Shown here piece after piece: positions 49,691 through 62,580 of a stretch of 64,000 nt of DNA. Origin of the DNA: Carallia brachiata (taxonomy: Eukaryota; Streptophyta; Magnoliopsida; Malpighiales; Rhizophoraceae); contig JADCRB010000041.1 in NCBI GenBank assembly GCA_021464245.1, forward strand, positions 1,021,656 through 1,085,655, written 5' to 3'. The notes under the pieces were generated by a model. The model was given only the letters and a program-made list of their open reading frames with translations. It did not search any database and was not told where the DNA came from. Each line of letters opens with the position of its first letter. Position 1 is the stretch's first letter. The position numbers and the translations under genes are program-made.

Positions 49691-50589
49691 ATCATCGGCG
49701 TACAACTGTGAGAGCGTGGTGTGCACGTAATGAATCTAGATAGTTAGATTGTAAAAATTGTATTATATTTATAAAACAAAAAAATAATAAGTTATAAGAT
49801 GCTATTGGATTAATTATATATTTTTTATATATCTCACTAAGCGTATCCATGTAATTTGCTCTTATATCTTTGGTATGTGCAATCTCTGTTGATATGATTT
49901 GAGTAATATTTTGATTTACTTTCCCTATTTTATCTATAGGTTTATGTATAAATTCACGTAACTTATAAGCAAGTTCAATATTATGAATTTTATTCACTTT
50001 AGTCTCTTGTTTAGTTACTATCATCTATCAACTTTATCCCTGCTTATACTTCATAAATCTCAAAACAGATATCAAGCTTTGTTGAATGCATAAATACAAA
50101 ATTTCATGGATCCTGTGAACTAACAGGCTCACCTAAGTTGAAGCAGAACCTGTGCAAGGCATTCTCTAATTGGTTAAATTTTATCCACCCGGTATCATCA
50201 ACAAAAAACAGATGTATAAATGCTTTCACTTGTGCAAAAACCTACACTTTGCCATCTTGAAGTGTAAGAAAATTGGCTTACGTGTGCTGCTACTAGCTAT
50301 AGCTCAGTCTTTTTCTTTTTTTCTTTTTTTTTTTTTTGTAGTTTAAAACTTCTGTAATTGCTAAAGCTGACCAAGGGCGATGGTTGGATTTTTTTTGACA
50401 TTTGAATGCCAAAGTCATGTGACGTCATTTGAATCCTTGCGAAGGGGGATAGTGTCATATCCGTAAGACCAAATTTAATACTCCTACTATAATCTTTTTG
50501 ACAGGAAAATATAATTGTATTAAAGTTCATCGAGAAGCGTACACAGGATCAATATATGAGTGTCAGTAATACCTACGTAATATAGGAAT

Positions 50590-50680
50590 ACAATTTAGCT
50601 CAATGACCTACAATTTTTACAGTCACATACAACTTTCATAAGCTGGGTTCGAAACCCAAAAAAGAACAATACTTCAAAGA
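50590..50680 (+). repeat. SINE-like tRNA-derived head
   Basis: TTTAGCTCAATGACCTA fits a polymerase III box A, and GCTGGGTTCGAAACCC about 35 bases later fits box B with a short TΨC-like stem. The full cloverleaf does not fold, so this is a SINE head or tRNA pseudogene rather than a working tRNA. The direct repeat AATTTAATACTCCTACTATAA at about 50474 and 50772 brackets it, about 300 bases apart. Confidence 0.4.
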
Positions 50681-50879
50681 GAATACAAAACAACATATAA
50701 TTAAACCTAACTAACCACGTAAAGTTACTTAGATCTTACTATAAACTTAGATCTTACCATAATCAGAGCCAAATTTAATACTCCTACTATAATCAGAGCC
50801 ATCCTCAAGGGGTGTTCAATTTTGCGATTTAAAGGTGCAATTGTTGTTGTTGATTTAAAAAAAATAAGGATTGTACTAT

Positions 50880-51910
50880 TTGATTACGTTTTTGTATAGA
50901 TTAGCTGATCCTCTCTCTGAAACTTTTTCTCTTTTAAAACCTCTCTCTAATCTTCAGCACTACCCCTCCCCATCCCTAGTCAGTGATGGTGGCTAGCCAC
51001 CTATGCCAGCGAGCCACCTTACTCACCCCTTTTCTTTCTTCATTCTACTGCTCCTCCCCTCTCCATTTGGTCTATCTCTGCTCCTACTCCACCCCGACTT
51101 TTCTTTCTCCTCTTCTATTACAATGGTGTTTTTGGTTTTGCATCTTCCTAGACCCGACTTCAATAAATTCACCCACGGCCCCCCCAAGCACACAATCTAG
51201 GTTCTTCAAAGGACTGTCATGATTTTTGTCGTTTTTGTCGTTGTCATACTGGCTGTCGGCGGTACCACCTCTGCCGCCGTATCGGTTGTCGTCTTCAACG
51301 TTACCTCTATTGCCTACATCGCCTTATCGGCCGTTGTCTCGAACATTGCATCTACAGCCAGTGTAGCTCTATAGGCCGCCTGCGCCATACCGATCGTCGG
51401 CATTATTGCCTCAGAAGATGCCTCAGCTGCTGTTGACTGGTCTACTGCTGTTGAAGCTGGTGTGTCCGTCGTCGCCCTCCTCTGCCACCGAATCTAATAG
51501 GGAAGATCGCTGTTAGATTATTTTGGGTGGGGTCATTTGTATTGTCTGCGTGTATTTCTATTTTTGTAGCTTCACTTTTTGGGAAATTGTGGCCAGGCGT
51601 AATTGGTCGATATTTGTTATAAGTTCGTTAAAGTGTGATGAGTGTTGCCTTCTATAGGTTTGTCAAAACGAACTGTGTGTTTAATTTATTAGTGATTTTT
51701 TTGACTTTTTCATTAGTAGGTCGTATTGTATTTTTACTTTGTGTTGGTTCTATTGTATTTTTACTTTATACATATCTTCTTGACACATTTGCATTAAGCT
51801 TGTGCACAGTTTTGAGTGATATTAATGCAAAAATTCTTTATAATAAAAAAAAGAATAAGTTTTACAAAGATGGCTGATTACTAATAAATAACTTGAAAAA
51901 TAGTTAATTA
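50880..51910. other. Intergenic segment with a GC-richer interrupted open frame
   Basis: Between about 51219 and 51500 the sequence is much richer in G+C than its surroundings. A plus frame from ATG at 51220 is valine/alanine-rich, is stopped by a TAG at about 51372, and continues open in the same frame to a TAA near 51495. I do not recognise it. It may be a fragment of a lost gene or transposon cargo. Confidence 0.35.
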
Positions 51911-52037
51911 AATAAGTATAAGGGACTGTTTTACTCAAACATTTCCCTTATGAAGTTTTTTTCTTCTTTTTTTGTGCATAAAAATCAGCCCACGTTACTT
52001 TTGGTATGCTAATTATATCAAGTATCACATTTTCGGT

Positions 52038-52750
52038 TAAGTGATCTGATATGGTAACTAACAAAATATCACGTCAAATAATTTATCTCTTAACGATATG
52101 TCACGTCATTAAATAATAATAACGTTGTATTTATAATTTAAATTAAAATAAAATTTAATTAATTTAAAAAAATTATACAAATTTTTTAAAAAATCAATTT
52201 TTCCTTTGTCTCTTCTTCCTCCTCTCTCCCTCTCCTCTTTCCTCCCTTGTTGGTCTTTCCATTGTTGGCATGATTGGTGTGGTTCCCATTGTTGGGCTCA
52301 TTAAACAGACCGATGAATTGGCTCGGAAGAGATTATGGCAGACCTCTTGTTGGGCAATTGCAAAGGCAATCCCGTGACCGCTAAGGGTCGGATACTGGGG
52401 CGCAATAACAAAGACAAAGGTGGCAGTGAAAGTAGAAGCAGAGCCATTTATGGAGTTCTTGAAGATCGTAAAAAGTGTGACCTGTTCTTTGTTTGGTCTA
52501 GTTAGTAAGACTCGGAGAGAGGGAGGAGGGAGGCGTGAGAAAAGAAGAGAGAGGCAGAGAACAGGGAGGAGAGAGAGAGAGAGAGAGGAGAGAAATGAGT
52601 TTAATATTTTTTTAATTTTTGAATAATTTTTTAAAAAAAATATTTAAACTTAAAAATATCACATCATCGAATAATAATGGCCCTACATATGATAAAACAT
52701 AAATTTTATTTGATGTGACATTTTATTAACTGTTATATCTAACATACTTA
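52038..52750. mobile_element. 713-bp TIR element with purine/pyrimidine-rich subterminal tracts
   Basis: The left end TTAAGTGATCTGATATGGTA through CACGTCAAATAA is matched by the inverted right end TAAGTATGTTAGATATAACA through CACATCAAATAA. Inside the arms are a pyrimidine tract (about 52204-52250, TCTTCCTCCTCTC type) and a complementary GA-rich tract (about 52515-52593). Between them lies about 270 bases of GC-richer DNA, including an open frame from ATG at 52438. The long arms and non-repetitive interior recall a gene-fragment-carrying MULE-type element, but I could not confirm a target-site duplication. Confidence 0.6.
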
Positions 52751-54159
52751 ATAGATACACTTTTAATGAAATTAATATGACAGACACAAGCGTTGTGGAC
52801 AGATTTTCACAAAGAAAAAAACCTATAAAAAAAGTAATGAATGACCAAAAATTTAAATAAAATTGATATTTATATTGAAAAACACAAACTACTTTTAAAA
52901 ATATCAGCTACTACTTATGAGTTTTTAAAAAACTAAAATTTTCTCAACATTTAATTCTAATCTCTACCGTCCTTTTCTTTTCGTATTCCGAAGCATCACG
53001 TTATCCACGGGGTTTCCTTTTTTTTTTTTTTTTAATAATTTTCGAGAAAATCTTCCTTTCCAACGTTAGAATTAAGCTGCGTTCTTATTTCCCTTAGGCA
53101 AAATTTGACCAAAAAAATTGCATTTGGATGCATGAGCACTTAAATTAGCTATCATGCACAGTTATAGTCATACAAATACACATTAGCTCGTTAGTTAAAC
53201 TCTTTCAATTGTAACTTATCTCAAATTGAAACTACACTAAACGGCTCCCAAGAAATAAATAATAATAATAACGATAATATTATTTTGGTTTGCTATAATA
53301 ATATTATTAATTGATGTTGAAGTCATAAATTTAATGAGTTTTTATTTTTTACTTATAAATACATAAAATATATTTTTGGACACTAGTGTAGATTAAGTAG
53401 AGACAAATATATTATCTATTATAGTAAAATAAAAATAAAATGTCTAAAATAATCATTTTAATGTTTAAAAGGTAACAGATAGTGATAATTTAACCGAACA
53501 CCTTTTTATTTATCAACAATTAGTAATCAACAATCAATAATTAATAATCAGTAACAATAATCAACAATTAACAACAACAACAACAATTAATAACAAGTAA
53601 ACCAACAACAGCAACAACACTCAATAACAAGTAAATCAAATAGGCCTTAAAATATGTTTTCAAAATAATAAATAAACCAAATAGGCCTTAAAATACGTTC
53701 TCAAAATACTAATATCTACTGTTGTGGCAACAACGTGTGATTTAGTAATATGAAATTTGCCCACTATTAGTAGGTAAAATGGTTTCCATTCACTTCTAAA
53801 TTCCAAGAAATTCCTGAGTACTGATTCGGTGATTCATGTCATGTCGGATGAGGAAGATACACAGGCAAGAGCCAAAAAGTTATGTGTGAGGATGCCGTCG
53901 GCTGGTCGCCAACTTGGAGGTATGCCTTTGTTTTTTCTTCTTGTCTATTAACAAGCCTGCTAGGACTCAAAACACAAATGAACTAATCAATACTCGTTTT
54001 GTTTCAACCTATAAATTCTCATTAATTGGTCTTTAGGACTTCAAATCTTGAGTTCAAGTTTTAATTAAAGTCAATTAATAACAAAATAAATCCAATTTTA
54101 CAGTTACAATTCTCAACTACTAAGATATTTTTTGAATGCTGACGGACACGGTATTAATC

Positions 54160-54900
54160 GTTTTACTCGTGCAATCTACTCAAACTATATGAAAGAAAAA
54201 AATAAGATTAAAAAAAAAATTGTTGTGCATTTCATTGTTAGTTTTCAGTGTTCCCTTTAAGAATGTTTTGCATTGGAGAGGTTCTTATCTCAAGTTCAAC
54301 TTTGCAATAAATAATCAATCAACTTTAAGTCTTGGAGTTATAATTGAGAGTCGGTAGTTTGAATTTTAGTCCAAACCAACCCATCAAAATATACTAATCG
54401 ATGACCAACAATTATAATAAGCTATTTATTTTTATTGATACTTGAAACTATTCAATCTACTTCAAACTTTAAGAACGAAATAAAATAAAGATGTTGTTGC
54501 ATTATTAGTTTCTAATACTCCCTTTATCAATGTTTTCACAATGGAGGGATTTTTATTTCTAAGTTCAAAGTTTGTGATGAATAAGAAATCAATTTCGATT
54601 CCATGAAATTTTTTTGATTGAAATGTAAGTAAGAGCATTGTCTCACAGAAATTACGTAAATTCACTATAGTAGGTCAAGTTATCTACACCAAATCTACGA
54701 AAGAACAAATTTCAAGACTTAGCTAGCAAGTTTTTTTTTGGTAGCGTTCATGTCAATTCTATGATATTGATTGAAGTCATTTTCACAATTGAGTGTTCGA
54801 GGTTTGAATTTCAAGTTGAGAACTAATTGATGAAAAGGCCTACAATAGATGACCAACAAATGAGTTTGTTTTTGTTTAATTTGTTTGGAACTCTTTAACC
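54160..54900 (+). repeat. Decayed tandem array, two to three units near 290 bp
   Basis: Blocks such as CAATCTACT(T)CAAAC, TTGTTG(T)GCAT, TTAGTTT(T/C), (C/T)TCCCTTTA and the 'ATGTTTT(G)CA(C)A(T)TGGAG' motif recur in order around 54175-54330 and 54450-54610, and the GAATTTTAGTCC / GACCAACAA pair recurs around 54360-54415 and 54818-54860. The similarity is low and judged by eye. Confidence 0.35.
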
Positions 54901-55324
54901 TATAATTTTAAAAAGCCCAAAAAAAAAGGATCTTCTTTCCTACATTGCTTCTTCTAGTGTTTCAAATAATCCGAAGTGGTAATTGTCACAGGAGAAGCCA
55001 GCAACTAGCTAAGATACAGCGAAGCAGAGGTTTCTGTGGAATAGTGGAAGCAGCAATTAAAGCAGCCAATTGGAGGAATTGAAGAAGCTGTCCACTGTCT
55101 CTAGTCAAAAGCAAAGCCCCCAAGCACACGAGCCAAGATTTTTTTTTTTTTTTAAGACTATGAACATGTAACATGGAAATGGCGGGATTTTTTTTTTTTT
55201 TTGATATAAGTTAGATGCAGATTCACAAAAAAATAACATCTTAACCATCCTAACCGTTGATCAAACATTTGTAATAATTTCAAACAATCATAATGATATC
55301 GTCTCATTTGCATCTTTTTTTGAT

Positions 55325-55635
55325 AAAAAAAAAGATCTAATCACAAGTGTGTCGATTATCGGATATTTTGATCGAATTTGAGGAAAACTCTCATTTAAAC
55401 AGTCTGTTTAACAATTCCCATAGAGGCTAGACTCACCACGCGATCATCAGCAGGCCAATGAGGCTCTGCCACTAGTATTTCGGCGGATGAGTTTGATTTT
55501 AAACACGACTTATAGATTTTCACTACCTTTGTGGCCACCTAAGACATTGGCTAGGGAGAATGTATTGCACTGAGACTCGAACTTGAGACACTAAATATAA
55601 AAACACACTAATTTTTCATTAAACTACTAACTCAC
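55325..55635 (-). repeat. SINE-like repeat, family 1, copy B
   Basis: This matches 12905-13201 over its length, in the same orientation. On the minus strand it begins GTGAGTTAGTAGTTTAATG (box A-like), has CAAGTTCGAGTCTC (box B-like), and ends at an A/T run. Two long copies and one fragment in one window indicate a dispersed family. Confidence 0.55.
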
Positions 55636-56159
55636 ATAACATCATCTCATTCATACCTATCTTACGTGAATATAGCCTATTCCATGAAACCTACGTCCAA
55701 TTGATCCAAACAGCTCGATTCAACAATGACAGGACGGCATTAATTAAGATATCTAATTGAGGTCCGAGTCAAAAAGGTTGTCAGAGGCTACAACTTCCCA
55801 ACCAAATATGGTGGAATTTGTTTGAATTTTGACTAAGACAGCTACAATTTCCTTAACAAATAACCAATCACTAGACAGCACTCTTTATGTCAAAAAAAAA
55901 AGACAGCACTCTTTATTAGTTTCACGTCAAAGTTCAAAATGCAACTTGGGGCTTGCCATGGAAAATACATCACATCAACAAACACAAAAGCGCTACACTT
56001 TTCCTTGTTTTGAAACTTTGTTTGGATTAGGAGAATACCCGAGTGTGGAAGAAAACAATAAGGAAATAAAGAAAAGAAAAAGTGGAGAAAAAAAAAAGGT
56101 AGTATAGTAGTTTTCGCTTGTTAAAAACAAAATATTTAATTTTAAAATTTTAAAATTTT

Positions 56160-56624
56160 ATATTTTTTATATACGAGTTTTAAATTTCTTTAAAATTTTA
56201 TTTGAGTTCTAAACTTTTTAATTTTTATTAAATTAGTACATTTGTTAACGAAAAGTGATTAATCTATTAAAAAAATGATTTTGATATTACAAAAATTATT
56301 TGAAAAAAGGTTAAATATACTAATTGAAAATTTTTTCTATCAGAAAGTATGTATTTTGCATATTTAGTTTGTATATATGTTAATTAAAAAAATATTTTAT
56401 ATACATATTTGTTGATGAAAAAATATTTAATTCATTTATTTGACTTTTTTTAAAATATTTTTCATTAAGTTAAACTTATTTATTAAAGAATTGATCACTT
56501 TTTATAAATAAAAAGATTGATTTAGTAAGAAATTAAAAAGTTTAGGACTTAAATAAAATGTCAAAAAAATTTAGAACTTATATGAAAAAAATGCAAAGGT
56601 TTAGGATCAAAAAATTATATATCA
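56160..56624. mobile_element. Foldback element, family 3, copy B
   Basis: This is a diverged relative of 25135-25626: the left arm has ATTTTATTTGAGTTCTAAAC, the right arm GTTTAGGACTTAAATAAAAT and AAAGGTTTAGGATCAAA, and the middle shares TTAATTCAT and ATTGATCACTTTT blocks. Arms are still partly complementary. No coding capacity. Confidence 0.65.
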
Positions 56625-57318
56625 TGTTTGGAAACTTAGACGGAGGAAATAAGAGGAAGAGAGAGGATCCCTATAGTGACTTTGTTATTGAAAAAAAAAC
56701 CTCACACAACACTTTTGTTGTTATAAACTTAGATTTCTATCTTCAATGTCTCAAGTTTTAATTTTAAGATATGTTATAAAGTTTATAAAAATGAAAAGAG
56801 TTACTTTTATTATTTATCTTGTGACCTAATAAATTCCTAATGATAGAAAAAAAAAATAAATCTTACTTAGTCTTGCAATCAAAGAATAAGTAACATAGAG
56901 AATTTTTTGCAAAAGATAATTCTTGCGAGAGATAAAAAGAATAATAATAAATTTTGTTTATCACAAAAGTTTCTTTATGACATTTTACGAGTAGTGATTA
57001 ATAGCTTGAAATTTAGAGTAACAATAAGTCTGCATAGAATTTAATTTTAAAAAAATTAAAACTACCAAAAATTCATTGTGGCATCAGTAATAATATCAAT
57101 TTGCAAAAAGTTAGGAAGTAAACTTTATCACTACTCTTTTAAAAATTATCAAGTTGATCTAACAGTTGTTAAAGAAAAACAAAATAACCTAATCCAAGAA
57201 AAATTATTATAATTGTCCCAAATCTTTCTTGTTTACCATTTCCATCTTCATTTCCTTTTATTATTTTCCAAATAAAGTATGTACACAAAAGTACATTGAA
57301 TGGGTAGTAAGTATACAC

Positions 57319-57528
57319 TGTTAGATTTTAATTAACTTGAACTTGAACTTTATTAAACTAAATACACCACACAACAATATGAGAAGTATACCTAACAATA
57401 ATGACAATACTTCCTTATATACTAGTAAACATTGAAATCCTAATTCTATCCAAATAGTGAAAATAGACTAACTAATACGAATTTTACTTCAATAATAAAT
57501 AAATATTAAATCTACATTGACTTCAACA
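57319..57528 (-). repeat. Left (3') LTR of the copia element
   Basis: 210 bases from TGTTAGATTTTAATTAACTT to GACTTCAACA, bounded by TG and CA, and aligning along its length with 62368-62580. Confidence 0.88.
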
Positions 57529-57559
57529 TTCCTCCTTAATTCTGATTTGATGATGCTCA

Positions 57560-60500
57560 CATTCCCAACATTTACTTCAATTTGACAAACGCGTCATACT
57601 TCAATAATTTTGTGAGAATATCTGTAACTTGATTTTTAGATTTGTAATAAGCCAATTCAATCTCTTTTTTATCAACTTGATTTCTCAGAAAATGAAAACG
57701 AGTATCGATGTACTTACTTTTTCCATTTGTTACTGGATTCTTTGCCAAATTAATAGTAGAAACATTATCAACAAATATTTTCGTAAGACCTTCAATTGGC
57801 ACATGAATCTCACTCAATAAATTCCTCAACCAAACTACTTAACAAATATTGAAAGCTACAGCTACATGCTCCACTTCACAAGTTAAAATTGTAACCATAG
57901 ATTATTTCTTCGACGACCATGAATAAGTAATCGTGCCAAAGTAACAATGACCAGAAGTGCTTCTACGATTGTCAACATCTCCACCTCAATCACTATCATA
58001 ATAGCGTACAAGAGCACAATTCTTATATAAAGAATAAAATAAGCGATGATCAAAAGTTCTTTTAAGGTATTGTATAATCCTCTTACCAACTTGCATATGA
58101 GATTGACACGAAGATTTCAGAAACTTGCTAATCAAACCAATTCTATAAGATATATCAGGCCCCGTGCATGTCAAGTACCTCAAACTTTCAACAATTTGCT
58201 TGAAGCATGTGGAATTAACAAGTGCTTCATCACCATCCTTGGATAATTTAGTGCTAACCTCAACAGGTGTTCTCACTGGATTACAGTCATGCATCCAAAA
58301 CTTTTTGACAACTTTGTAGCATATCTCTTCTAACAAGTAAAATTCTATCATCTCCTTGAATCATTTCAATGCCAAGAAAATATGATATTAGGCCCAAATC
58401 AGTTATTTCAAACTCATGCATCATAGATTTTTTAAAGTCTTCAATCATTTTGAGATTGTTGTATGTAAAGATTAAGTCATTAACATATAAACACACAAAT
58501 AAAATATTACTATCACTATTAACTTTCACATATAAGGCATACTCAGACGGATACTTTTGAAAATTGACATCATGGAAAAAAGAATCAATACGTTTATTTT
58601 ATGCCCTAGGTGCTTGCTTTAAGGCCATATAGCGCTTTCTTCAACTTATACACTTTTTATTCACTTCCTTCCTTCACAAAACTTAGGGGTTGTTTTACAA
58701 AAACTTCCTTCTCAAGAGGACTATTGAGAAAAGCTAACTTCACATCTATTTAATGAATTTTCCAACGATTCTGAGCAGCCAAAGCAATTATAAGTCCAAC
58801 AATTTTTATGCGAGAGTATAGGAAAGAATACCTCATAGTAGTTATAACCAAGACATTGTTCAAATTCTTTCGTTACCAATCTTACTTTATACCCCTCTAC
58901 TTCTCTATTTGACTTCCTCTTCGTCTTGAAAACCTACTTTACATTAATAGCTTTGTGACCTTATGGGATATTTGTAAGCTCCTAAGTATTATTCTTCTCA
59001 ATTACCTTAATTTTTTCATTTATTACATTCACCCATTTAGGGTTTTTAATCGTCTTATCAAATGACACATGTTTACAATCTGTAAACATTGCAAAATGCA
59101 TCATGTCCCCATCATCATTAACAGCGTTATTAAGGATTACCTCATAATCTTCTTATCTAATTAACTGTTGGTGATTTCTCTTTAGTCTTTGATTTTCTTA
59201 GGGAGCTTGAGGCATAAGATTTTGAGCAGGAACTTAGGCAACTTCCCTATTTGCATTAGGGATTACAACTTGAGACTTATTTTCTCTCAAAATAGCAACA
59301 AGATGTCTCTGAGAATCATTCTGCTCCTCAGCATCAAATTTCCATGCTTCATCTTCTACAAAAGTCACATCCTTACTTAGAATCACCTTCTTTGTCAAGA
59401 TATTGAACAACTTATATCCTCTTTTTGAATAGTCAAAAATAATAGAATCAAACACCTTTAGATGCCTCACACGAGGCTTGAAACCCGTTTATGCTTCTTT
59501 AGAAGTGACATTATAAATACTTGCTGTTGGAGACCTATCCAATAAGTAAACAGAACACAAAACTGAATCTGCCTAAAAGGGATTGGGCACTCCTTCGTCC
59601 TTTAGCAAACTTCTCACTATATCATGATCGACCTGTTCTTTCTTTCAGCAACACCATTATACTGTGGTGTGTAAGGAAATGTGACTTTATGCTTTATTCT
59701 CTGTGTTTCATAATACTCTTTGAACTTATTACAGATGTATTCATCACCACCATTAATATGCAAAATCTTTATATAATACTCACTCTACCTTTTAACAAGA
59801 GTTTTGAACTTCTTAAAGCAATCAAATGCTTTAGACTTCCTTTGTATGTAATAAACTCAAATCTTCCTTGAAAAATAATCAATAAAGATAAGAAAATACC
59901 TATTGTTCTCAACCGATGGAACACTCATCAGGCCACAGATATTCGAGTGAATAAGATGAAGTTGTTACCTTGCACGCCAAGTCCTTTTTTTCATGAAAGG
60001 TAATCTGCTTTGTTTTACAAGAATACATACCTCACATATCTAATTAGGATGGTTTATCCTAGGCAAACCTTTCACCATATCATCCTATGCAAGCAGTTTC
60101 AAACTGTGAAAACTCAAATCACCAAACCGAAGATGCCACAATCGAGACTCGTCTTTCACAATAATACTAAGACAATGTAAACATCAGAAGCAATATCAAA
60201 TCAAAATATCTGATTATTCATTAAATGAGATTAGAGAACAAGTGTACCTCTACCATCAGTAATTGAGAGACAATTATTATGCAACGTAATGTTATACCCT
60301 TTTTCAAGCAATTAGCTCAAACTGAGAAGGTTACTCTTCATATTTTGCACATAAAATACATCTGAGATGTAATTATGGTCTCTGTTTTTCAACTTAATGA
60401 GAATTCGCCCCTTTCCCGTTTCTGGAATATGCTATCATCAGTAAACTTGACTGTGGAGCAGATTAACTCATCAAAATCAACAGAGAGCTCCTTTTTTCTA

Positions 60501-60580
60501 CATATATGATTAGTACATCTGGTATTTAAGAACCATGTATTGTAATTTGACATTTTAGTGGCTGCAATAACCATCATGAA
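57560..60580 (-). pseudogene. Copia pol remnant: protease, integrase, reverse transcriptase, RNase H
   Basis: Reading the minus strand from right to left: a protease-like segment at about 60410-60580 (TWFLNTRCTNHIC, where functional copies have D-S/T-G-C), integrase pieces at about 59640-60130 (including RYFLIFIDYFSRKI), reverse transcriptase at 58000-58530 with a YVNDL form of the catalytic YVDDL box, and RNase H at 57572-57829 with the KYIDTRFHFLR segment. Open frames are short and separated by stops. The altered catalytic motifs and interruptions show that it is dead. Confidence 0.85.
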
Positions 60581-61590
60581 AACTTGATTTCCATCATCAT
60601 CTCCCTCTTGTATATAATGAGCTGTCTGATTGTTCTCATTCGACCAGCACTTATGAGAATAATGGCCACGCTTATGGTATGAGTAACACTCAACATTAAA
60701 TTTGTCATGTCTTCCTTTGCCTTCACCTTTTCCTTGGCCTCGACCACGACCTTGACCTCTATATGTCTAGCCTTAATTCCTTTGGTTATTATAATAATTG
60801 TCTCCACTTCCATAATTATTGTAATAACTTCCTCGATCTTAATTGTTATAGGTTCTACCACGTCCTTGTCTTCTTCCATGAAAGGAATTTTGCCTCTGAT
60901 TTGATTGATCACTCTGCTCGCTTTGGATCAGAACTTGACTTTAGAGGGTTTACTCTACTGGCTTCTCAATGCGCTTCTTATTCATGCGCTTGTTTGTGAG
61001 TTTGCAATGTGCCTATTAATACAACTAAAATCTAGGACAAATCGTGTGCTTCTTCAACTACAACCACAATGTGCTCGTATTGCGGTGTGAGTGTTCGCAA
61101 AATTTTCTCAACTTTAACTTGATCATTAAGCTTCTCTCCATAGATTTTTATCTGATTCGTCAGAGCGAGAACTCTTCTGATATAAATTGAAACTGTTTTT
61201 TTGGCTTCCATCTGCAATAACTCAAACTAACGTCGGAAGGTTTGGAATTTCACCTTCTTAAATTTATCTACACCTTGAAAAAACATTGTCAAAATATCTC
61301 ATGCTTGCTTTGACGAAGTTTCTGCTGCAATTTTCTCAAAATTCTCATCATTCACTGGCTGATGAATGAAATATAGCGCTCATTTATCTTTCTTCTGCAT
61401 GTCTTTATGTGCAGTCTTATGTGCTTTTGTTGCATCTATAGCAAGCTCTTTAGCTCCATTCTCAACAACATTGAGTAACTCGTTGTAGTCAAACAAGACT
61501 TTCATCTGCACAATATCGATTATAATTTTTCTCATCCAAAACAGGAACTAAAACTAGAATACTGCTGTTCATGTTGAAATTCATCACGAT
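60580..61590 (-). pseudogene. Copia gag remnant
   Basis: Contains a zinc-knuckle relic near 60655-60700, reading ECYSYHKRGHYSHKC, in which the second cysteine of the usual CCHC motif is lost. A gag capsid (UBN2-like) segment lies at 61032-61217 (VLALTNQIKIYGEKL). Stops and frame changes interrupt it. Confidence 0.75.
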
Positions 61591-61599
61591 CAAATTATT

Positions 61600-62367
61600 T
61601 TATTCTGATCTGGCCCTTTTTAATTTTTTTATTTTCTTTCTTCTCTTTTGTGGATAAACTCTCGATTCACCCAACAACTACCACGGTGAAGCGATGGTGT
61701 CGACGACTAACGACAAGCAAACTCCAACAGTCAAGGGAACCTTGGCGATCCTTGAAGTGTATAGAGGGTGGCACGGTGGCAAATGACCATGAGGAAGCAA
61801 GATTGATGTAGATCGATGGTGACTAAACCGGAAAAGAGAGCTTCTGCCTTCTTTGGCGATTTTCGGCGTCAATAGGCCAGGTACTTTGTTGGGAAGCGTA
61901 GATCGACAACCGAAGAAACTAAATTCAGTTGTCTCAACTAGTGACGGTGAACGGAGAAGGCGTGACCAGCATGAGAGGGTGCTGGAATTTTTAGTTCTTT
62001 GTAGATCAATGGTGATCCAAGCGTTTTTAGAGCGCATGGTGGCCGAAAAAGGACTTTCCGGCGTCTGGTGGTGCTAGATTTTGATTTTAGTGATGAACGA
62101 CAACTGTAACAACAGCGCATGCAGTGGCGTGTCATGTCGGCAGGGCGATCCAACAAGTTTCCGATGGTGCTTTGGTGACCTTTATGGTGCTGTCTTTTTT
62201 TCTGTTTAGATTAAATATCTGCTAGGTTATCTGACGGTGGCAACTCTCTACGTAACTGACTCAACTCGAACTAACTCAACACAATTATGGGATCGACTTC
62301 TGTTTTCGATCAACCGAATCTAAAACTTGATAATGGTGACTTCTTAATCGACAAATTTTGATATCAT
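61600..62367 (-). other. Long leader of the copia element
   Basis: Between the gag start area and the 5' LTR lies about 770 bases, of which 61680-62160 is clearly richer in G+C than the rest of the element. It holds open frames on both strands (for example 61678-62037 minus) with no domain I recognise. It may be an acquired sequence or simply a long untranslated leader. Confidence 0.45.
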
Positions 62368-62580
62368 TGTTAGATTTTAATTAACTTAAACTTTAATTTT
62401 ATTGAACTGAGTACATCATATAACAAAATGAGAAGTACATCTAATAATAACGATAACATGTTTTTATATATTAGCAAATATTAAAATCTTAATTCTACCT
62501 AAATACTGAAAACAGACTAAACAATACGAATTCTATTCAAACAATAATTAACAACTAAATTTGAATTAAAAACTTCAACA
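62368..62580 (-). repeat. Right (5') LTR of the copia element
   Basis: 213 bases from TGTTAGATTTTAATTAACTT to AACTTCAACA, in the same orientation as the left LTR. Confidence 0.88.

Larger units (their letters stand above)
57319..62580 (-). mobile_element. Decayed Ty1/copia LTR retrotransposon, nearly full length
   Basis: Two direct LTRs (57319-57528 and 62368-62580) flank 4.8 kb with gag, protease, integrase, reverse transcriptase and RNase H remnants in copia order on the minus strand. Next to the 5' LTR (right side) the sequence TGATATCAAAATTT is a decayed primer-binding site of initiator tRNA-Met type. Next to the 3' LTR (left) AAGGAGGAA is the polypurine tract. The flanking 5-mers TACAC and TATAC are an imperfect target-site duplication. 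Many stops and frame changes mean the element cannot encode its own proteins. The LTRs differ at roughly a fifth of positions by eye, so the insertion is old. Confidence 0.9.

Noticed and set aside
49692..50024. 110-codon open frame on the minus strand (MIVTKQETKVNKIHNIEL...)
   Set aside because: I do not recognise it. The region is AT-rich, which makes long chance frames common on one strand. It could be a transposon relic, but no motif supports this.
50640..50660. A second functional tRNA gene
   Set aside because: Only box A- and box B-like words are present; acceptor and anticodon stems do not pair.
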